From assembly GCA_004000625.1 (NCBI GenBank), contig SAUS01000092.1, positions 1 through 8,127 of the forward strand: a stretch of DNA of 8,127 nt, written 5' to 3'. Origin of the DNA: Candidatus Cibiobacter qucibialis (GTDB taxonomy: Bacteria; Bacillota; Clostridia; Oscillospirales; Ruminococcaceae). Positions 5,708 through 8,127 of this stretch are shown here, piece by piece (position 1 is the first letter of the stretch; the number at the start of each line of letters is the position of its first letter). A program made the translations under genes and the position numbers. The notes below the pieces were generated by a model. The model ran no database searches, was not told the origin of the DNA, and saw only the letters and a program-made list of their open reading frames with translations.

Positions 5708-7393
5708 ATGAAAAAGAAAGTCATCAGTGCCGCTCTTGCCGGCACGCTGGCGGTCTCCTTGCTCAGCGCCTGCGGCGCTTCCAATGAGCCCCAGAACATC
5801 TCCGATGTTTCTTCTGCTGCCAGCAGCGAAGCAACTTCCACCACCGCTTCCTCCGAGTCTACCGGTGATGCCGCCCAGGAACTGACCTTTGTTCTGAACA
5901 ACATTCCCGACGGCCTGGATCCGAGCGTGACCAACAACTCCTTCGCACAGTATGTTCTGATCAACTGCTTCGAAGGCCTTGTTACCTATGACAGCACCGG
6001 CACCCTGGTTCCCGGCAACGCTGAAAGCTGGGATATCAGCGACGACGGCCTGACCTACACCTTCCACCTGCGCGACGGCCTGAAGTGGAGCGATGGCAGC
6101 GACCTGACCGCTGAAGATTACGTTTACACCATTCAGCGCGTTCTGACCCCGGCCACCGCCGCACAGTACGTCAGCATGGCTACCGATTACATCAAGAATG
6201 CTCAGGAGTATTACGACGGCACCGCCACCGCTGACGACCTGGGCGTGAAGGCTCTGGACGACAAGACCCTGGAGATCACCCTGATCCAGCCCACCTCCTA
6301 TTTCATCGACATCCTGAGCATGTGGACCTTCTCCCCTGTTCAGAAGGCCACCGTTGAAGCCAACGGCGACAAGTGGTCCACCGAAGCAGATACCTATATC
6401 TGCAACGGCCCCTTCAAGATCGCCAGCATGAGCATGAACGAAAACGTCATTCTGGAAAAGAACGAGAACTACTGGGATGCTGAGAATGTCTCCCTGCAGA
6501 AGGTCACCTTCCGCTACGTTCTGGATCAGGCAACTGCTCTGACCGCTTACGAGTCCGGCGAGGTTGACGGCGTTGCCAGCATTCCTTCCTCTGACTTTGC
6601 CCGCCTGAAGGCCGAGAATGCCGGTGTGCAGACCAGCCCCAGCTACGGCACTGTTTACTATGACTTCAACTGCTCTGCCGAGCCTGTGAACAACGTTCTG
6701 GTCCGCAAGGCAATCTGCCTGGCCATCGACCGTCAGTCCATCATCGACAACGTTGTGCAGGTCGATGCACAGCCCGCTTACAGCTTCCTGGCCCCCGGCT
6801 ACTCTGTTGATGGCAAGGATATCACCGAAGGCCGCGAAAGCTTTGGCCTGTCCGCTACCGCTGACGTTGAGGGCGCCCAGGCTGCCTTGGCAGAGGCTGG
6901 CTACCCCAACGGCGAAGGCTTCCCCACTCTGACCCTGAGCTACTACGACAACGACACCGTCAAGAAGGTCGTTGAAGCTATGGCTGAAATGCTGAAGAAC
7001 AACCTGAACATCAATGTTGAAGTTTCCTCCAACGAGTGGAGCATCTTCTATGACGACGTTCAGAAAGGCAACTATCAGGTTGCTGCCATGGGCTGGAGCG
7101 CTGACTACGTGAACCCCATGAGCTTCCTGCCCCTGTGCAAGACCGGCGATTCTTCCAACAACCTGTTCTATTCCAACGCCGATTATGACGCTCTGGTTGA
7201 GCAGGTCAAGGCTGAGAACGATCCGGCCAAGGCTGCTGAGCTGACCCTGCAGGCTGACGCTATCGTTTCCAACGATTACGCTGTTCTGCCCCTGTACTAC
7301 AAGTCCAACAACTACCTGATGCATGACAACATCAGCGGTTTCTACATGACTGCTTCCGGCAACCTGTTCTTCAAGGATGTGAAGGTCGGCTAA
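5708..7393 (+). CDS. oppA: Oligopeptide-binding lipoprotein OppA
   Basis: This is the extracellular substrate-binding protein of the transporter, solute-binding family 5 (SBP_bac_5). The N-terminus is a lipoprotein signal: MKKK, a hydrophobic stretch, then lipobox LSAC with Cys22 as the lipidated residue. A flexible Ser/Thr/Ala-rich tether covers about 23-57. The binding domain begins near 58 (ELTFVLNNIPDGLDP) and shows family hallmarks: LRDGLKWSDG (121-130), TAEDYVYTI (134-142), CNGPFKI (232-238), VRKAICLAIDR (332-342) and GWSADYVNPMSFL (462-474). By comparison with E. coli OppA, Asp466 in WSADY is the residue expected to hold the peptide amino group. At 561 residues it has typical length and no internal break. 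The ATG has a strong SD GAGGGGG (5695-5701), 6 nt upstream. Codon use is strikingly uniform (GCT, GTT, GAC, AAG, CTG), suggesting high expression. The stop overlaps the next gene by one base. Confidence 0.96.
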   Translation: MKKKVISAALAGTLAVSLLSACGASNEPQNISDVSSAASSEATSTTASSESTGDAAQELTFVLNNIPDGLDPSVTNNSFAQYVLINCFEGLVTYDSTGTLVPGNAESWDISDDGLTYTFHLRDGLKWSDGSDLTAEDYVYTIQRVLTPATAAQYVSMATDYIKNAQEYYDGTATADDLGVKALDDKTLEITLIQPTSYFIDILSMWTFSPVQKATVEANGDKWSTEADTYICNGPFKIASMSMNENVILEKNENYWDAENVSLQKVTFRYVLDQATALTAYESGEVDGVASIPSSDFARLKAENAGVQTSPSYGTVYYDFNCSAEPVNNVLVRKAICLAIDRQSIIDNVVQVDAQPAYSFLAPGYSVDGKDITEGRESFGLSATADVEGAQAALAEAGYPNGEGFPTLTLSYYDNDTVKKVVEAMAEMLKNNLNINVEVSSNEWSIFYDDVQKGNYQVAAMGWSADYVNPMSFLPLCKTGDSSNNLFYSNADYDALVEQVKAENDPAKAAELTLQADAIVSNDYAVLPLYYKSNNYLMHDNISGFYMTASGNLFFKDVKVG

Positions 7394-7878
7394 TGCGCTG
7401 CACGATTGAAACCAGGGACTTTGGTACTATGGTTTTTACGCTGTACCCGGAATATGCCCCCCTCACCGTGGCAAACTTTGTGAAAACTGCACGCAGCGGT
7501 TTTTATGATGGTTTGTGTTGGTGCCGCATCGTTAAGGATTATGTCATTCAGGGCGGTTCGCCGGACAATGACATCATGACGGACAGTGATTGGCATATTA
7601 AGGGCGAGTTTACGGAAAATGGCGTCAACAACCCGCTCAAGCATATCCGCGGTGCCCTTTCTATGGCGCGCGATGATGACTTTGATACCGCTGGCACGCA
7701 GTTCTTTGTTGTTCACAAGGATGCTGCCAAGCTGGACGGCCGTTACGCCGCCTTTGGCGAAATGGAGAGCGGTTTTGATGTGCTGGACGCCATTGCCAAC
7801 CAGCCCACTTACGGCCCTGAAACCTGGAACAAGCCCAAACAGATGCCTGTCATCACCAAAATTACGATCGAAGATTGA
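7393..7878 (+). CDS. Cyclophilin-type peptidyl-prolyl cis-trans isomerase
   Basis: This enzyme would catalyse cis-trans isomerisation of Xaa-Pro bonds. The 161-residue protein is a single compact cyclophilin domain without signal peptide or membrane segment, so it is probably cytosolic. Motifs in order: ETRDFGTMVFTLYPEYAP (6-23), TVANFVKTARSGFYDG (25-40), RIVKDYVIQGGSP (45-57), IKGEF (69-73), SMARDDDFDTAGTQFFVV (90-107) and LDGRYAAFGE (114-123). The catalytic Arg is Arg45, with Gln53 and Phe105 at the expected pocket positions. Differences from human CypA are Cys44 for the usual His before Arg, Tyr50 for Phe60, Lys113 for Trp121 and Tyr118 for His126. Loss of the Trp predicts weak cyclosporin binding, as in many bacterial members. 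SD GAAGG (7381-7385) lies 7 nt before the ATG, inside oppA, and TAATG couples the two genes. Codon use is more mixed than in oppA. Confidence 0.93.
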   Translation: MRCTIETRDFGTMVFTLYPEYAPLTVANFVKTARSGFYDGLCWCRIVKDYVIQGGSPDNDIMTDSDWHIKGEFTENGVNNPLKHIRGALSMARDDDFDTAGTQFFVVHKDAAKLDGRYAAFGEMESGFDVLDAIANQPTYGPETWNKPKQMPVITKITIED

Positions 7879-7911
7879 TGGTTTTGGCTGACCGGCTGAA
7901 CTGAACCACAA

Positions 7912-7960
7912 CACCCCCTGCACCGGAAAGCATTGTGCCTTTGGTGCAGGGGGTGCTTTT
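7912..7960 (+). terminator. Rho-independent terminator of the operon
   Basis: CACCCCCTGCACC (7912-7924) pairs perfectly over 13 bp with GGTGCAGGGGGTG (7943-7955). The 18-nt loop can itself partly pair (AAAG 7927-7930 with CTTT 7939-7942). A short T4 tract (7957-7960) follows after one C. It lies 33 nt after the cyclophilin stop, as expected for the end of the transcript. The very stable stem offsets the short T-tract. Confidence 0.82.
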
Positions 7961-8127
7961 GTGCTGTCTGTTGTTCGGTTGCCGTTCGCCATCATTTGTA
8001 CATGGATTTCCGGAATATTTTTCGTCCGTGCGTTCTTTATGGCAACACCGCACAATTCCCGCCTAGCGGCTTAAGCACCGCTTCGGCGGCTGCGGCACGG
8101 CATCTGCGTTGCCAAAATGCTCGATAA
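7961..8127. other. Non-coding tail with hairpin-rich, repeat-like segment
   Basis: I see no gene here. A minus-strand open frame reaching to 8055 runs back through the terminator and antisense to the cyclophilin, so it is not credible. From about 8060 the sequence becomes GC-rich and self-complementary. CCGC (8078-8081) and GCGG (8086-8089) flank TTCG, the extra-stable C(UUCG)G tetraloop. Alternatively AGCGG (8065-8069) can pair with CCGCT (8078-8082). Such segments are often dispersed intergenic repeats, but a single copy cut by the window end cannot show this. Confidence 0.4.

Noticed and set aside
5402..7324. 640-codon minus-strand frame opposite oppA
   Set aside because: The uniform codon use of oppA removes stops on the opposite strand; the product is a repetitive Val/Gly/Asn/Gln mix.
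7390..8055. Minus-strand frame through the terminator and opposite the cyclophilin
   Set aside because: It crosses a strong terminator hairpin and is antisense to a conserved gene; no motif.

Overview
The window holds one ordinary, intact oligopeptide ABC transporter operon, all on the + strand, followed by a cyclophilin gene. Moderately high GC, a 561-residue Ser/Thr-rich lipoprotein binding protein, strong Shine-Dalgarno (SD) sites and the protein styles suggest a gut Clostridia-class Firmicute of the Faecalibacterium/Subdoligranulum/Gemmiger kind. That taxonomic guess comes from general resemblance, not from a marker gene.

Layout: positions 1 to about 1250 carry no gene I can defend. They are lower in GC, pyrimidine-rich on the + strand from about 650 to 1160, and contain a perfect 14-bp inverted repeat (552-565/581-594). 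A near-consensus sigma-A promoter (1251-1279) starts the operon. A roughly 130-nt GC-rich leader follows, with two predicted hairpins and a possible 29-codon leader ORF that runs past the oppB start codon. Then come oppB (1417-2337), oppC (2362-3525), oppD (3536-4570), oppF (4570-5526), a 181-nt gap, oppA (5708-7393) and a cyclophilin-type peptidyl-prolyl isomerase (7393-7878). A perfect 13-bp-stem hairpin (7912-7955) with a short T-tract ends the unit. The last ~165 bases are non-coding and end in a GC-rich, hairpin-forming segment that looks like an intergenic repeat.

How the genes work together: OppA, tethered to the outer membrane face by lipidation of Cys22, captures peptides and delivers them to the OppB-OppC channel. 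The OppD and OppF ATPases drive import. The cytosolic cyclophilin is translationally coupled to oppA and could help proline-containing peptides or proteins, but that link is inferred from position only.

I see no evidence for an undescribed system. The points most worth a second look are the large extracytoplasmic insertion in OppC, the structured leader with its overlapping small ORF, the TAATG-coupled cyclophilin, the terminal position of oppA after a gap, and the inverted repeat in the upstream non-coding region.
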